Shown here piece after piece: positions 7,735 to 15,814 of a stretch of DNA of 38,867 nt. A program made the position numbers and the translations under genes. The DNA is taken from contig ONTS01000022.1 of the NCBI GenBank assembly GCA_900320845.1, forward strand, positions 1 through 38,867, written 5' to 3'. The DNA is from an uncultured Prevotellaceae bacterium. Its GTDB lineage: Bacteria; Bacteroidota; Bacteroidia; Bacteroidales; Bacteroidaceae. How positions within the stretch are numbered: position 1 is the first letter of the stretch; the number at the start of each line of letters is the position of its first letter. Below the pieces are notes generated by a model. That model worked only from the letters and a program-made list of their open reading frames with translations. It made no database searches and had not been told where the DNA came from.

Positions 7735-7766
7735 CAAAGGTACAACATCCTGTGTACAGCTGCAAA
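7735..7766 (-). promoter_or_regulatory. Promoter of the Nudix-LUD operon
   Basis: A perfect Bacteroidetes promoter: TTTG (7766-7763), a 20-bp spacer, then TACCTTTG (7742-7735). The predicted RNA start is about 30 bp before the ATG at 7701, which supports that start. Confidence 0.75.
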
Positions 7767-7920
7767 TGTGACGCCAGCAGATGCCGATGTGTGTATAAGA
7801 GGCTGTCGGCGGGCATGGTACGATACGCCGACGATGACACTTTTTCGCCTCCTTTATCGTATAAACCAAGTTTTCTTATTACTTTCGCGGATAGTTACCA
7901 CGCATCTATGCTGCCGCACT

Positions 7921-8415
7921 ATGTCTGCGTCAGGGTATATCATCTTTCTATCAGACAGCATTTTGACAACATCCATCACCCGACATATCCACACTGCAGC
8001 CAGCATGGTGCTGCTTATGGGAGGCATTGTCATCTACATGTTATTCCGTTCAAGCAACATGTTGGTGTTCCGGCTCACCGATGCACTGGGCATGCAGGGG
8101 CTGACCGATGGCTGGCGCAAGGCTGCTGACGGCATCGCATTGCCCGAATGGGCACTCTACAGCCTGCCCACCGGCCTGTGGGCGCTGTCGTATGTCGTAC
8201 TCATCGACGGACTGTTTCACCGCTACAGCCTTGACACGCGCATGGCATGGGCTGCGGCGATACCCTTATGTGGCGTGGCGGGAGAGATCTTGCAAGCCGC
8301 AGGCATCGTGCCGGGAACATTCGACTGGGTTGATATAGCCTTCCTCACCATGCCATACCTATGCTACTACGCTATCATCACATTCTGCTTAGCAGTTAAC
8401 ACACAAGAATCATGA
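7921..8415 (+). CDS. Small VanZ-like integral membrane protein
   Basis: A 164-residue protein from ATG at 7921 (an ATG at 7834 in the same frame is an alternative, but a weak -7 element TACTTTCG lies at 7880, inside that longer form). It has four or five hydrophobic segments. The C-terminal part reads GVAGEILQAAGIVPGTFDWV and DIAF, which recalls the E-x-x-Q ... D-x-x-D pattern of VanZ-like proteins, here with wider spacing. VanZ proteins are linked to glycopeptide tolerance, but most family members have no known role. The stop overlaps the start of the AAA+ ATPase gene by 4 bp (ATGA), so the two are translationally coupled and may work together at the membrane. Confidence 0.65.
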   Translation: MSASGYIIFLSDSILTTSITRHIHTAASMVLLMGGIVIYMLFRSSNMLVFRLTDALGMQGLTDGWRKAADGIALPEWALYSLPTGLWALSYVVLIDGLFHRYSLDTRMAWAAAIPLCGVAGEILQAAGIVPGTFDWVDIAFLTMPYLCYYAIITFCLAVNTQES

Positions 8416-9434
8416 AAATAGAACTTACAAAAAAGCACGGCATCATTGCCCTCATCGTCTTCATCGTGCTCGGCATCTTCACCGCTACGGTAAAAGATCC
8501 TGAAGAGGCAAAGAACAAGGATGGTGCCTCGGAGAAAGACAGTCTTACATTCGCACACTTGAAGGGCGACGAAGACCGCTCGGAAGGCGACGGCAAGGAA
8601 CAGGTAGTGATGAAAGATGCACTGGAGGGTGACCCCTACAAAGAGCTGGACGAACTGATTGGTCTGAAGTCAGTGAAGCAGGAGGTGCACACATTGGCCA
8701 ACTTTGTGAAGGTGCAGAAGATGCGTGCTGACAAGGGGCTGAAGACGCCGAAGCTGTCGTACCACATCGTATTCACCGGCAGCCCGGGAACGGGTAAGAC
8801 GACGGTGGCACGCATCGTGGCACGCATATATAAAGACCTCGGCATACTGAAGAAAGGTCATCTGGTGGAGACCGACCGCTCAGGTATGATAGGACAGTAT
8901 GTAGGACAGACAGCACCACGCGTGAACGCCATCTGCGACTCGGCACTCAACGGCGTACTCTTCATAGACGAAGCCTACGCCCTCACACAGTCGGAGAACG
9001 GCAACGACTACGGCGCAGAAGCGGTGGCGACACTGCTGAAACGTATGGAGGACGACCGCGACAAACTCGTAGTGATAGTGGCAGGATATTCCAACGAGAT
9101 GAAAAAGTTTATCAACTCCAACCCAGGATTGGAGTCACGATTCAACAGATACATACACTTCCCCGACTATACGGCTGACGAGTTGTATCAGATTTTCCGT
9201 ATGTACATGGACAAGAACGAATACACCATCACCAAGGAGGCAGCTACCTACCTGCAACAACGACTGGAATATGTGGTGCAACACAAAGACCGCAACTTCG
9301 GCAATGCCCGCTACGTGAGAAATGTGTTCGAGAAAGTCATACAGGTGCAAGCCAACCGCCTGACCACAACCAGCAAAGTGTCGGACCGCGACCTGACGGA
9401 GATAACACTCAACGACGTGAAGGCTGTGCTCTGA
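8412..9434 (+). CDS. Membrane-anchored CbbX/CfxQ-like AAA+ ATPase
   Basis: A 340-residue protein. Residues 9-25 are a single hydrophobic helix, then a charged acidic linker (about 27-75), then one AAA+ module of the CbbX/SpoVK class: DELIGLKSVKQEV, Walker A GSPGTGKTT (123-131), pore-loop region SGMIGQYVGQT, Walker B VLFIDEA (182-188), sensor VIVAGYSNEM and the arginine-finger region GLESRFNRY (R243). The C-terminal helical lid (NFGNARYVRNVFEK) is complete. CbbX remodels Rubisco, SpoVK acts in sporulation, and EccA serves type VII secretion; none of those partners is here, so the substrate is unknown. The N-terminal anchor would place the hexamer on the cytoplasmic face of the inner membrane. 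It is coupled to the small membrane protein upstream. Confidence 0.88.
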   Translation: MKIELTKKHGIIALIVFIVLGIFTATVKDPEEAKNKDGASEKDSLTFAHLKGDEDRSEGDGKEQVVMKDALEGDPYKELDELIGLKSVKQEVHTLANFVKVQKMRADKGLKTPKLSYHIVFTGSPGTGKTTVARIVARIYKDLGILKKGHLVETDRSGMIGQYVGQTAPRVNAICDSALNGVLFIDEAYALTQSENGNDYGAEAVATLLKRMEDDRDKLVVIVAGYSNEMKKFINSNPGLESRFNRYIHFPDYTADELYQIFRMYMDKNEYTITKEAATYLQQRLEYVVQHKDRNFGNARYVRNVFEKVIQVQANRLTTTSKVSDRDLTEITLNDVKAVL

Positions 9435-9458
9435 CATCACACACGACACTGAGAAAGA

Positions 9459-9502
9459 AGAAAAGCGCACCAACCATGCTATGTGGTTGATGCGCTTTTC
9501 TT
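9459..9502. terminator. Bidirectional terminator between the AAA+ gene and comEC
   Basis: AGAAAAGCGCA and TGCGCTTTTCT outer arms, with CAACCA/TGGTTG inside, give a long hairpin with T-runs on both strands. The two flanking genes converge on it. Confidence 0.85.
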
Positions 9503-9575
9503 GTTCTGCCCTCTATAAAAAGGAGGACGATATGACAATGAACAAGGAACAGACCTTAAGACAAATGACTTACAC

Positions 9576-11156
9576 TCATTCGTTGATAGGGTGTATATGT
9601 GAATGTACTTTCTTTATTCTCCCTCGTCGCAGTACGATGACGACACCGACGCTGACAGCCATCATGACATATACGAGCCACGTCTGCATGGTGGAGAGCT
9701 GTATGTCGGTGATGGTGGCGCCGTGCCACGACGCAATGGCTGACAGGATGTTGTGCTGCCATGCGACGAGGGCAGAGAGGATAGATGCCACGCCCTGTTG
9801 AACGCCAGGAAAGGGAGTGAGCAGCAGCAGGAGAAGCATGCCGTAGATGAGTAGTATGGCGAGGGGCACCACGATGAGGTTGGCAGGCAGGAAATAGACG
9901 GCGAAGGTGCCGAAATAGTGCATCACCAAGGGCGCCGTGCCCACCTGCGCCACAATGGACATCACCACCATCGACCACAACCAGCGCAACACACGCCAGC
10001 GCTGCAGCCAACGCTCGGGAAGAACACCATACAACGGCTTGAAAAAGAACAGGATGAACAGCACAGCCGTGAACGAGAGCTGAAAACCTACATCGTAGAT
10101 GCACAAGGGGTTGGCCACCATCAGCACTGTGGCAGCCAACGCCAGAGCATTGAGGGGCTGTCCGCGCCGGTTGAGCAGACGCGTGAAGGCATAGACACTG
10201 ACCATGGTGGCAGCACGTACCACCGACGGCGACATGCCGACAAGCAACACATATGCCCAGATGGCTGCCAACAGCACCACCTCGCGCAGCAAAGCATGGC
10301 GCCGGCGGGGCAGAAGATGGACGAGTAGCATATAGATGATGCCCAGATGCAGACCACTCAGTGCCAAGACGTGCGACACGCCTGTGGCTTGGTACACATC
10401 GCGTGTGGCAGTGGACAGTTGTTGCTTGTTGCCTAACGTCATGGCGGTGAGCAATGAGGCTGCCTCGTCGCTCAGACCAAGGTGGGCTGTGTGCTGCAAG
10501 AGGCGCTGTCGCAGCAGGAGCATACGCAAACGCAGACGACTGCCGACAGGAATGCCACCCGTACTGACAGACTTCTTCTGCCAAGCGTTATAATATATAA
10601 AGGTGGTGCCCACGAAGTCGCGCACATGTAGGTAGAACGGATAGTCGAACGTGCTACCTAGGAAACGTCGGGCACGCTCAATGACAGACTGCGCCATAAT
10701 GCCATCGCCCAGATGTAGATTCCTATAACGATGCTGAACGGTGTCGCGCAGCAACGCAGCACGCACCTTCTTGCCCTGATAGGGCCCTTCTGCCATCATC
10801 ATGTCGAACTGTACCACCTTACCACGCTCCTCCGGCTCGCTAAACACCACTCCCTCGTAGCCTACCGGGCGGTCGACGTATGCTACCTGCAACCGCAGCT
10901 CAGCGTGGGTGACAAGTACACAGCCGGCGAAGAGGGTAGCGAGAAGCACGCATAACGACTGCGCCATAGGCCAACGACGGCAGACAACGGCGACGAAAAG
11001 CGATCCAAACAGGGCACCGAGCCATACCCACATGCCAACATGTGGAAACAGCGAGGTACCAAGCATGATGCCACACAGCAGAAACAAGGCTATGCGCAGC
11101 AGAGGATAGAGCTGCCAACGGCTGTTGCCCAAGGGAATGGAAGAGGAAAACGGCAC
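9576..11156 (-). CDS. ComEC/Rec2-family DNA uptake channel
   Basis: A 526-residue inner-membrane protein with ten or more hydrophobic segments. After two or three N-terminal helices comes a soluble OB-fold-like part (about 85-200), then the Competence domain with SHVLALSGLHLGIIYML (261-277), GMSPSVVRAATMVS and DVGFQLSFTAVLFI. These motifs are diagnostic of ComEC, the channel that takes single-stranded DNA into the cytoplasm during natural transformation. The C-terminal metallo-beta-lactamase domain of Gram-positive and proteobacterial ComEC is absent, as is usual in Bacteroidetes. It stands alone, with its own promoter, after the XRE regulator gene. Confidence 0.9.
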   Translation of the reverse strand: MPFSSSIPLGNSRWQLYPLLRIALFLLCGIMLGTSLFPHVGMWVWLGALFGSLFVAVVCRRWPMAQSLCVLLATLFAGCVLVTHAELRLQVAYVDRPVGYEGVVFSEPEERGKVVQFDMMMAEGPYQGKKVRAALLRDTVQHRYRNLHLGDGIMAQSVIERARRFLGSTFDYPFYLHVRDFVGTTFIYYNAWQKKSVSTGGIPVGSRLRLRMLLLRQRLLQHTAHLGLSDEAASLLTAMTLGNKQQLSTATRDVYQATGVSHVLALSGLHLGIIYMLLVHLLPRRRHALLREVVLLAAIWAYVLLVGMSPSVVRAATMVSVYAFTRLLNRRGQPLNALALAATVLMVANPLCIYDVGFQLSFTAVLFILFFFKPLYGVLPERWLQRWRVLRWLWSMVVMSIVAQVGTAPLVMHYFGTFAVYFLPANLIVVPLAILLIYGMLLLLLLTPFPGVQQGVASILSALVAWQHNILSAIASWHGATITDIQLSTMQTWLVYVMMAVSVGVVIVLRRGRIKKVHSHIHPINE

Positions 11157-11190
11157 GGAGATGAGAGAAAAGGAGATATATTGTTTGCTA

Positions 11191-11222
11191 CAAAGGTACA
11201 GGAAAGCTTGATAACAAACAAT
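11191..11222 (-). promoter_or_regulatory. Putative comEC promoter
   Basis: TACCTTTG at 11198-11191 is a perfect -7 element, with ATTG 20 bp before it as a near -33. The leader to the comEC ATG is about 30 nt. Confidence 0.6.
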
Positions 11223-11334
11223 GAGCAGAACGGAATAGTATCAGGACGTTAGGCTGAAAGGTGCGGCGTGGTTCCGTGTCAGCAGCATTGTTGGCACCAA
11301 GGAGTCTCGGCAGGGCATGCGCCAGAAAATGACA

Positions 11335-11375
11335 CTCGGTGCAAAGGGAGAGCTACTATCTTCCTTCGCACCGAG
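11335..11375. terminator. Hairpin after the XRE gene, possible terminator
   Basis: CTCGGTGCAAAGG and CCTTCGCACCGAG make a 13-bp near-perfect stem (one mismatch). The T-run on the minus strand is weak (CATTTTC), so termination is plausible but not certain. Confidence 0.45.
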
Positions 11376-11403
11376 CGTTTGGGGCGAGACGGGCACGGAT
11401 GCC

Positions 11404-11865
11404 TTATTTCTTCGGCGTGAACGACTCATAGGTCTGGTCGTCGTAGAACACGCGTATCTCTGTGATGGTGCGCAGGGATTTAGCAGGGGCTGCTATCTCG
11501 CGCATGGCAATAGGCTTGGCGTTGGTGGTAGATGTCTTAGGCATGACCAGGGCCCCCTGACGGTGTATCTCGTTGGCGGGCTCTTGGTCGAAGGGCAAAC
11601 CGGGTTCATCGACCTCGGCAACGGCAGCCTCGGCAGAAGGAGTGGCAGTGGAGGCATCAGCATACATGTCGCCCACACCAAACACGAGCCAGTCGGTGCT
11701 GATGGTGGGGAAACGGCGCTTGATGGCCTCGACGATGTTGAGCGTGGGGTTGGTGCGTCCGTTGAAGATGCTGCTCATGGAAGCGGGTGAGATGCCGATT
11801 TGTTCGGCAAAGGTCTGCTGAGTCATCTCGGTTGACTCCATTAGTTTACGTATTCTTTCGCGCAT
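11404..11865 (-). CDS. XRE-family helix-turn-helix regulator
   Basis: A 153-residue DNA-binding protein from ATG at 11865 (MRERIRKLMES); the 14 residues before it in the frame do not look coding. Residues 15-38 (TQQTFAEQIGISPASMSSIF) are a clear XRE/Cro HTH, followed by NPTLNIVEAIKRRFPTIS and DWLVFGVGDMY, as in many Bacteroidetes regulators. Residues of about 65-125 are a low-complexity linker rich in Ala, Pro and Thr. The end, RTITEIRVFYDDQTYESF, is a conserved short C-terminal motif that I associate with this Bacteroidetes subgroup. It has no obvious target; the nearest genes are comEC downstream and a putative 56-residue ORF upstream. Confidence 0.85.
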   Translation of the reverse strand: MRERIRKLMESTEMTQQTFAEQIGISPASMSSIFNGRTNPTLNIVEAIKRRFPTISTDWLVFGVGDMYADASTATPSAEAAVAEVDEPGLPFDQEPANEIHRQGALVMPKTSTTNAKPIAMREIAAPAKSLRTITEIRVFYDDQTYESFTPKK

Positions 11866-12023
11866 GTGGATTGAATATTTGCTTGTACTATACCTTCGCA
11901 CAGTCAAAAAGCGACGGAATTGAACTTTTAGGGGACTATATTCCGTTCTAGAAGGGCGAGTTTTGTGTACAGAAAATAAGTGAAGAAATTTATGAAACTT
12001 TAATACTTAGCGAGTTATGAATG

Positions 12024-12194
12024 TCAGATGGTCATCGTCGGGCAACGAAGAGGCATCCTATTGCGAAGCAACGTGCCACCATAGATGGGTGACAGGTTGC
12101 GCAGAGGGGATGGTGGTGAGGTGGAATTGTTCATCACAGAACCCACATCGCGCTCAACATTAGAGTCATGGGACGACTGTAAGGTGGTTTTCAT
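12024..12194 (-). CDS. Putative small protein of 56 residues
   Basis: An ORF from ATG at 12194 to TGA at 12024, beginning MKTTLQSSHDSNVERDVG and ending NRMPLRCPTMTI. I do not recognise it; it has no membrane segment and is rich in Ser, Pro, Arg and Asn. What speaks for it is position and composition: it is an island of higher GC between AT-rich sequences, and a -7 element TATATTTG lies about 36 bp upstream of the ATG. What speaks against it is its length and the lack of any motif. It could be a leader or regulatory peptide for the XRE gene 158 bp downstream, or chance. Confidence 0.35.
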   Translation of the reverse strand: MKTTLQSSHDSNVERDVGSVMNNSTSPPSPLRNLSPIYGGTLLRNRMPLRCPTMTI

Positions 12195-12229
12195 GCCACT
12201 TTTGGGGCGGCATCATCTCTTTCATGGGC

Positions 12230-12263
12230 AAATATAGGCGAAAAAGGGGAGTTTACAAACAAA
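12230..12263 (-). promoter_or_regulatory. Putative promoter of the 56-residue ORF and XRE gene
   Basis: TATATTTG at 12237-12230 fits TAnnTTTG exactly. TTTG sites lie 18 and 22 bp before it, one each side of the preferred spacing. Confidence 0.4.
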
Positions 12264-12963
12264 AAGCCAACTTTTTACACAAACAAAGTCACTTTACAAC
12301 CAAAAATCACCCAAAGAATAACATTTCAAAACCTAAAATTTTTACAAGCGCAAATCACTTTCCACAAAAGCCTCTCCAATTCCGAAATCTATACCACATG
12401 CAGACTTTCAGCAACAAAACATAAAATTAAACGTTACGAACTTAAAAACTGGGACAGAATGAGTTACTTACGAATTTCACACTCAAAAAACAGCATTTAT
12501 GCATGTTTTGTTATAAAAGGAGTGAAAAGTCCTCAAAACCACTTTCACTAAACACTATAATACACTAATTTTTAGTTGTTTACGTAGACATATCTAATTT
12601 GCACTATTATTCATTTATATTTTTAATCTTGAAATTAATAAATAGAAATATGTATTTATAAAAGTAAATGTATTCTTCAAAGATATATACATTTATGAAT
12701 CTTTATTTTAGAATCGTTATTTCGATTTACTATTTTGATGCACAAATTGCCTATTGTAAACCTTAAAGATTCTAAAACTACGTTTTTCACCCACCTGCCA
12801 CTCAAAAACCGACCATTTTCCGACTATTCGCGACTCATTGTGAAGAAATGATTTTCCGACACAACTCTCGAGAGGGAAAAATCGGCACTTCTGCCCTACT
12901 CATCGCACATGAGAGGCTGTTTTTCCTGTCACCGCTTTTCCGTCTTTTAGATTCACAGAGATG
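12264..12963. other. AT-rich gap without a recognisable gene
   Basis: About 700 bp, very AT-rich between about 12430 and 12780, with no ORF of coding character, no tRNA and no clear IS end. I looked for DnaA boxes (TTATnCACA) and found only matches with two or more mismatches. It may be a regulatory region or the remains of an insertion. Confidence 0.5.
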
Positions 12964-13007
12964 AAAAATGCCCCGACACCTATTTCAAGAAGGTACTGTC
13001 GGAGCAT
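12964..13007 (-). terminator. Terminator beyond the polysaccharide operon
   Basis: On the minus strand ATGCTCCGACA pairs with TGTCGGGGCAT (one mismatch) around an 18-nt loop and is followed by a T-run. It is the first good intrinsic terminator after the last gene of the operon at 13320. Confidence 0.65.
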
Positions 13008-13199
13008 GATTTTACGAAAGAAATACCCTTATTATTGTTAAAAAGTTTAAAAAATATATCTAATTTACATTTGTTTCCTACCATTATTTACTTTCCGCCC
13101 GTCCACTACCCCACTCTACGGCACTGTGAAGAAGGAAAGATTTGAGCAACACTCTTTCCCCTATGCACAAGGCAGCCAGCAAATACTACAAACACACAC

Positions 13200-13268
13200 T
13201 GCCCCACTACGCCAACGAGCCGGCACACTGGGGGATATAGTGTGTCGGCTCGTTGATGTTGTGGGGCA
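13200..13268. repeat. Long inverted repeat (30-nt arms)
   Basis: Arms 13200-13229 and 13239-13268 match at 26 of 30 positions, with a 9-nt loop (GGGGGATAT). In plus-strand RNA, two of the four differences become G-U pairs, so 28 of 30 positions pair. No T-run follows on either strand. It lies 52 bp after the stop of the last polysaccharide gene. Confidence 0.8.
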
Positions 13269-13319
13269 GTATCAGTGTGGCATCGGTCGTCGGATGCTAC
13301 GCTTCAGCAGCTTGTCATA

Positions 13320-14519
13320 TCATCGTATGAAATGCTTTTTAATGGTAACACTTATTCTTCTCGGTATGAGACAAAGGATGTCTCTTCGCGCGAGGGGCAT
13401 ATATTGCAGGCAGTGCCGCATGGCGAGGCGTGCCGTCGTCATACTCTTCTGTCGTGCTGTCTCGTCAGCATGTCGGTCATTGGCGCCGAAGTTCCCTCTC
13501 TGTGCCACCTCGTCGAGGATACGTCGTGCCCAAGGTGTGTCGCGTTGCTCATCGAGCGGCAGCGGACAGTCGTCCTCAGGCATGCCGAGCTTCTTGACCA
13601 GCAGCATGGCGATGGCAAGAAACGCACGTCGGTAGCCCATGCCGCGCAGGTGAGCGTCGAGCGTGTCGGCAGCAAGCACATCATGATAACAGTGCATCAG
13701 GACAGCCATGTCGCACAGCTGACGCAACGAGACCCCTTCAACGAGGAAATGGTTGAAGAGATGTTTGAACACCACCAGGGTGTGTACCATGGGCGAGAAG
13801 GTGCGCGCCCCTACCCCATCGACCTCGAAGCGGTAAGGATTGTCAGTGTCGACATCTGTCTCGACAAGACGATCGAAGTATCGTTGGTTACGACGCGAGC
13901 CGAATGTCTCCACCCTATAGTGCAGTTCTATGCGCACGTCGTCTATCTCGCAGTCGTAATGCTTGTCCAACTCTTCGCGGTGCACCGTCACCCCGCAACG
14001 ACGCTCGATGCGTTCCACCGCTTGCAGGAAACAAGACGGATGGAAATAGATGTCGATGTCGCCCAGAGTACGACAATGTGGTGTGGGATAGCATTCAGCC
14101 GCGGCCTGTCCCTTAAAGATGGCATAGCGGATGCCCTTCTTCTGTGCAGGCGAAGGCTGTGTACCGTCGTCGGGTATGGCTCCAGGCCCGTCGTCATCGT
14201 CCTCCAAGGCATGCACCACTTGCGCCAATACGGCGGTCATTTTCTTTGCCATACGCTCATGGGTGATAGTCGCCCCCATCGCCTCCATGGCATTGTCATC
14301 GCCCGTCTTAACGTTGTTGCGCACGATACTGTTGCTTACCAGTCCCCAGACGGTCTGCTGCTGGGCAAACTGTTGCACATAGCTGAAGAGTCGCAGCGAC
14401 AACTCAGTAGGCACGGTGCCCTGTTGCCACAGCTCGTTACGCAGCAGTTGGAAGAAAGGTTTTACGTAGTTCACGTCGGTTTGGGGGATATATGTACAGA
14501 CAACAGTCTTCAAAGCCAT
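13320..14519 (-). CDS. Nucleotidyltransferase-fold protein (NTP_transf_5 type)
   Basis: A 399-residue cytoplasmic protein. Residues 133-159 hold the core of the family: FKGQAAAECYP, then R150 and LGDIDIYF, with the two Asp residues expected to bind metal, followed by a third acidic strand (VRIELHYRVE). An acidic low-complexity insert (EDDDDGPGAIPDDG) lies at 106-119. The C-terminal half has HTLVVFKHLFNHFLVEGVSL and RQLCDMAVL, typical of these proteins. Members often sit in Bacteroidetes surface polysaccharide clusters, but their substrate is unknown. It is the last gene of the operon, 38 bp after a glycosyltransferase gene, and is followed by a long hairpin and then a terminator. Confidence 0.8.
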   Translation of the reverse strand: MALKTVVCTYIPQTDVNYVKPFFQLLRNELWQQGTVPTELSLRLFSYVQQFAQQQTVWGLVSNSIVRNNVKTGDDNAMEAMGATITHERMAKKMTAVLAQVVHALEDDDDGPGAIPDDGTQPSPAQKKGIRYAIFKGQAAAECYPTPHCRTLGDIDIYFHPSCFLQAVERIERRCGVTVHREELDKHYDCEIDDVRIELHYRVETFGSRRNQRYFDRLVETDVDTDNPYRFEVDGVGARTFSPMVHTLVVFKHLFNHFLVEGVSLRQLCDMAVLMHCYHDVLAADTLDAHLRGMGYRRAFLAIAMLLVKKLGMPEDDCPLPLDEQRDTPWARRILDEVAQRGNFGANDRHADETARQKSMTTARLAMRHCLQYMPLARRDILCLIPRRISVTIKKHFIR

Positions 14520-14557
14520 ATCGGAGGAAAGACACTTTCCTCGGAAACGTTGTCCTT

Positions 14558-15310
14558 CTATACTCTCTTAAAAAGGTATTGCGGCACTTTGTGTGCCATC
14601 TTCATCATCTTCATCAGCGTGCCGGGCATGCGGTGACGGCGATATATGTCCACATCTTCGCGCCACATCAGCTTGCGTCGTGCGCTGTCGGTACTCAATC
14701 CGCCCATCAGCATACGTACGATGTAGCGCCTATAGTAAGCCACATGCACATCTTTATTCCCTATATATCTCAGCAGCAGGTCGGTGTCGGCTGCAATCTT
14801 ATAGCGCTCGTCGTAGAGTCCGTGCTCCATCATCGCCTTGCGGCGGATGAAACAGGTCGTATGGAGGGGCAACCAGCCCGTACGGAGCTTCCATCGGTGA
14901 AAACTGTGTCCTCGCCAGTTGCGAACCACACGCTGATGGTCGTCGGCAGCGACGTAGATACCGTCTGCGTAGAGCAGGTCGGTGTCGGGATGTTGTCCGA
15001 GCCAAGCCTCCACATCGCTCAGCACACGCTCGTCGTAGAGTTGGTCGTCGCTATGTAGCAGCAGGATGTAGTCACCCGTTGCCATGCGTATGCCTTTGTT
15101 AATGGCTTCGTACATACCATTGTCGGGTTCCGACACCATCATTGCTATGCTGTTGCCATAGCTTTGTATTTTCTCCCACGATCCGTCGGTGGACACCCCG
15201 TCAACGACGATATACTCCACGTTCTTACATGTCTGTGCGAGCAGGCTCTCTATGGTCTGCCCCACCGTGTCAGCGCGGTTGTAGCAAGTAGTAATAACGG
15301 AGAAAGTCAT
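14558..15310 (-). CDS. GT2 family glycosyltransferase
   Basis: A 250-residue GT-A enzyme. It begins FSVITTCYNRADTVGQTIES, with VVDGVSTDGSWE (35-46), EPDNGMYEAINKGI (61-74) and the metal-binding HSDD (86-89). The pattern VVDGVSTDGS plus PDNGMYEAINKG is that of WcaE/WcaA-like transferases. A later GLYDERYKIAADTDLLLRY carries the acceptor-side acidic residues. There is no membrane anchor. It adds one sugar to the lipid-linked repeat unit; donor and linkage cannot be read from the sequence. It lies 36 bp after the Alg13-like gene. Confidence 0.88.
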   Translation of the reverse strand: MTFSVITTCYNRADTVGQTIESLLAQTCKNVEYIVVDGVSTDGSWEKIQSYGNSIAMMVSEPDNGMYEAINKGIRMATGDYILLLHSDDQLYDERVLSDVEAWLGQHPDTDLLYADGIYVAADDHQRVVRNWRGHSFHRWKLRTGWLPLHTTCFIRRKAMMEHGLYDERYKIAADTDLLLRYIGNKDVHVAYYRRYIVRMLMGGLSTDSARRKLMWREDVDIYRRHRMPGTLMKMMKMAHKVPQYLFKRV

Positions 15311-15346
15311 AGCGGGTAGAAATATGAAGGGGAAATTATTGCTGTT

Positions 15347-15814
15347 TCAGCCAAACCATTCGTGCAGTTTGGCGGTGATGATGCTTTCGGCATTGCCTTT
15401 GGCGAGTTGCTTAAACTCGTGCTGTTCTGCCTCTTGCAGTTTTGCCATGAGGTCCTCACCGTCGTACACTCCCACCACACAACCGAGACTGTCGAGTTTC
15501 TTTACCAGCTGAAACTGGTCATGGATATGCTCTGTTCCGTTGTGTCGTGGCATTACGACGATACGTTTGTGCTGCTCCATGGCTTCGGATATGGCTCCCC
15601 AGCCGCCTTGCAGCACCACGATACGTGCCTCGTTGAGGTAGCGTGCCATTTCAGGACGCGTACAGAAGTCAAACGCCTGGGCGTGTTTATAGTCGTAATG
15701 TGTATGCCCTGTCTGCACTATCACTTCCTCGTCGATGGCTGCGGCGAGCCTGTCGACGGCTTCAGCCATACGTACAAAGGGCATATCCATGGTTCCAAGA
15801 CTGGCAAATATCAT
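15347..15814 (-). CDS. Alg13-like glycosyltransferase catalytic subunit (GT28 C-domain)
   Basis: A 155-residue protein, the size of the separate C-terminal half of a GT28 enzyme. It starts IFASLGTMDMPFVRM, has VVLQGGWGAISEAMEQHKRI (67-86) and VVMPRHNGTEHIHDQFQLV, which correspond to the nucleotide-sugar binding region of Alg13, MurG and Cps14G. The usual SHAGxGS of that region reads LQGGWGAI here. It must pair with the Alg14-like membrane protein encoded just upstream, whose stop overlaps this start by 4 bp. Together they would transfer a sugar to a lipid-linked intermediate on the cytoplasmic side. Confidence 0.87.
   Translation of the reverse strand: MIFASLGTMDMPFVRMAEAVDRLAAAIDEEVIVQTGHTHYDYKHAQAFDFCTRPEMARYLNEARIVVLQGGWGAISEAMEQHKRIVVMPRHNGTEHIHDQFQLVKKLDSLGCVVGVYDGEDLMAKLQEAEQHEFKQLAKGNAESIITAKLHEWFG

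Noticed and set aside
7177-7920. N-terminal extension of the VanZ-like ORF
   Set aside because: It lies opposite the Nudix gene and its promoter and reads as non-coding; the gene starts at 7921 or at most 7834.
12224-12424. 66-codon plus-strand ORF in the AT-rich gap
   Set aside because: Lys/Asn/His-rich translation typical of AT-rich non-coding DNA; no promoter and no motif.
12264-12963. Replication origin
   Set aside because: AT-rich, but no good DnaA box and no dnaA, dnaN or gidA-type neighbour.
13275-14636. 453-codon open frame opposite the nucleotidyltransferase-fold gene
   Set aside because: Same reason: shadow of a GC-rich gene, and it would run across the gap into the next gene.
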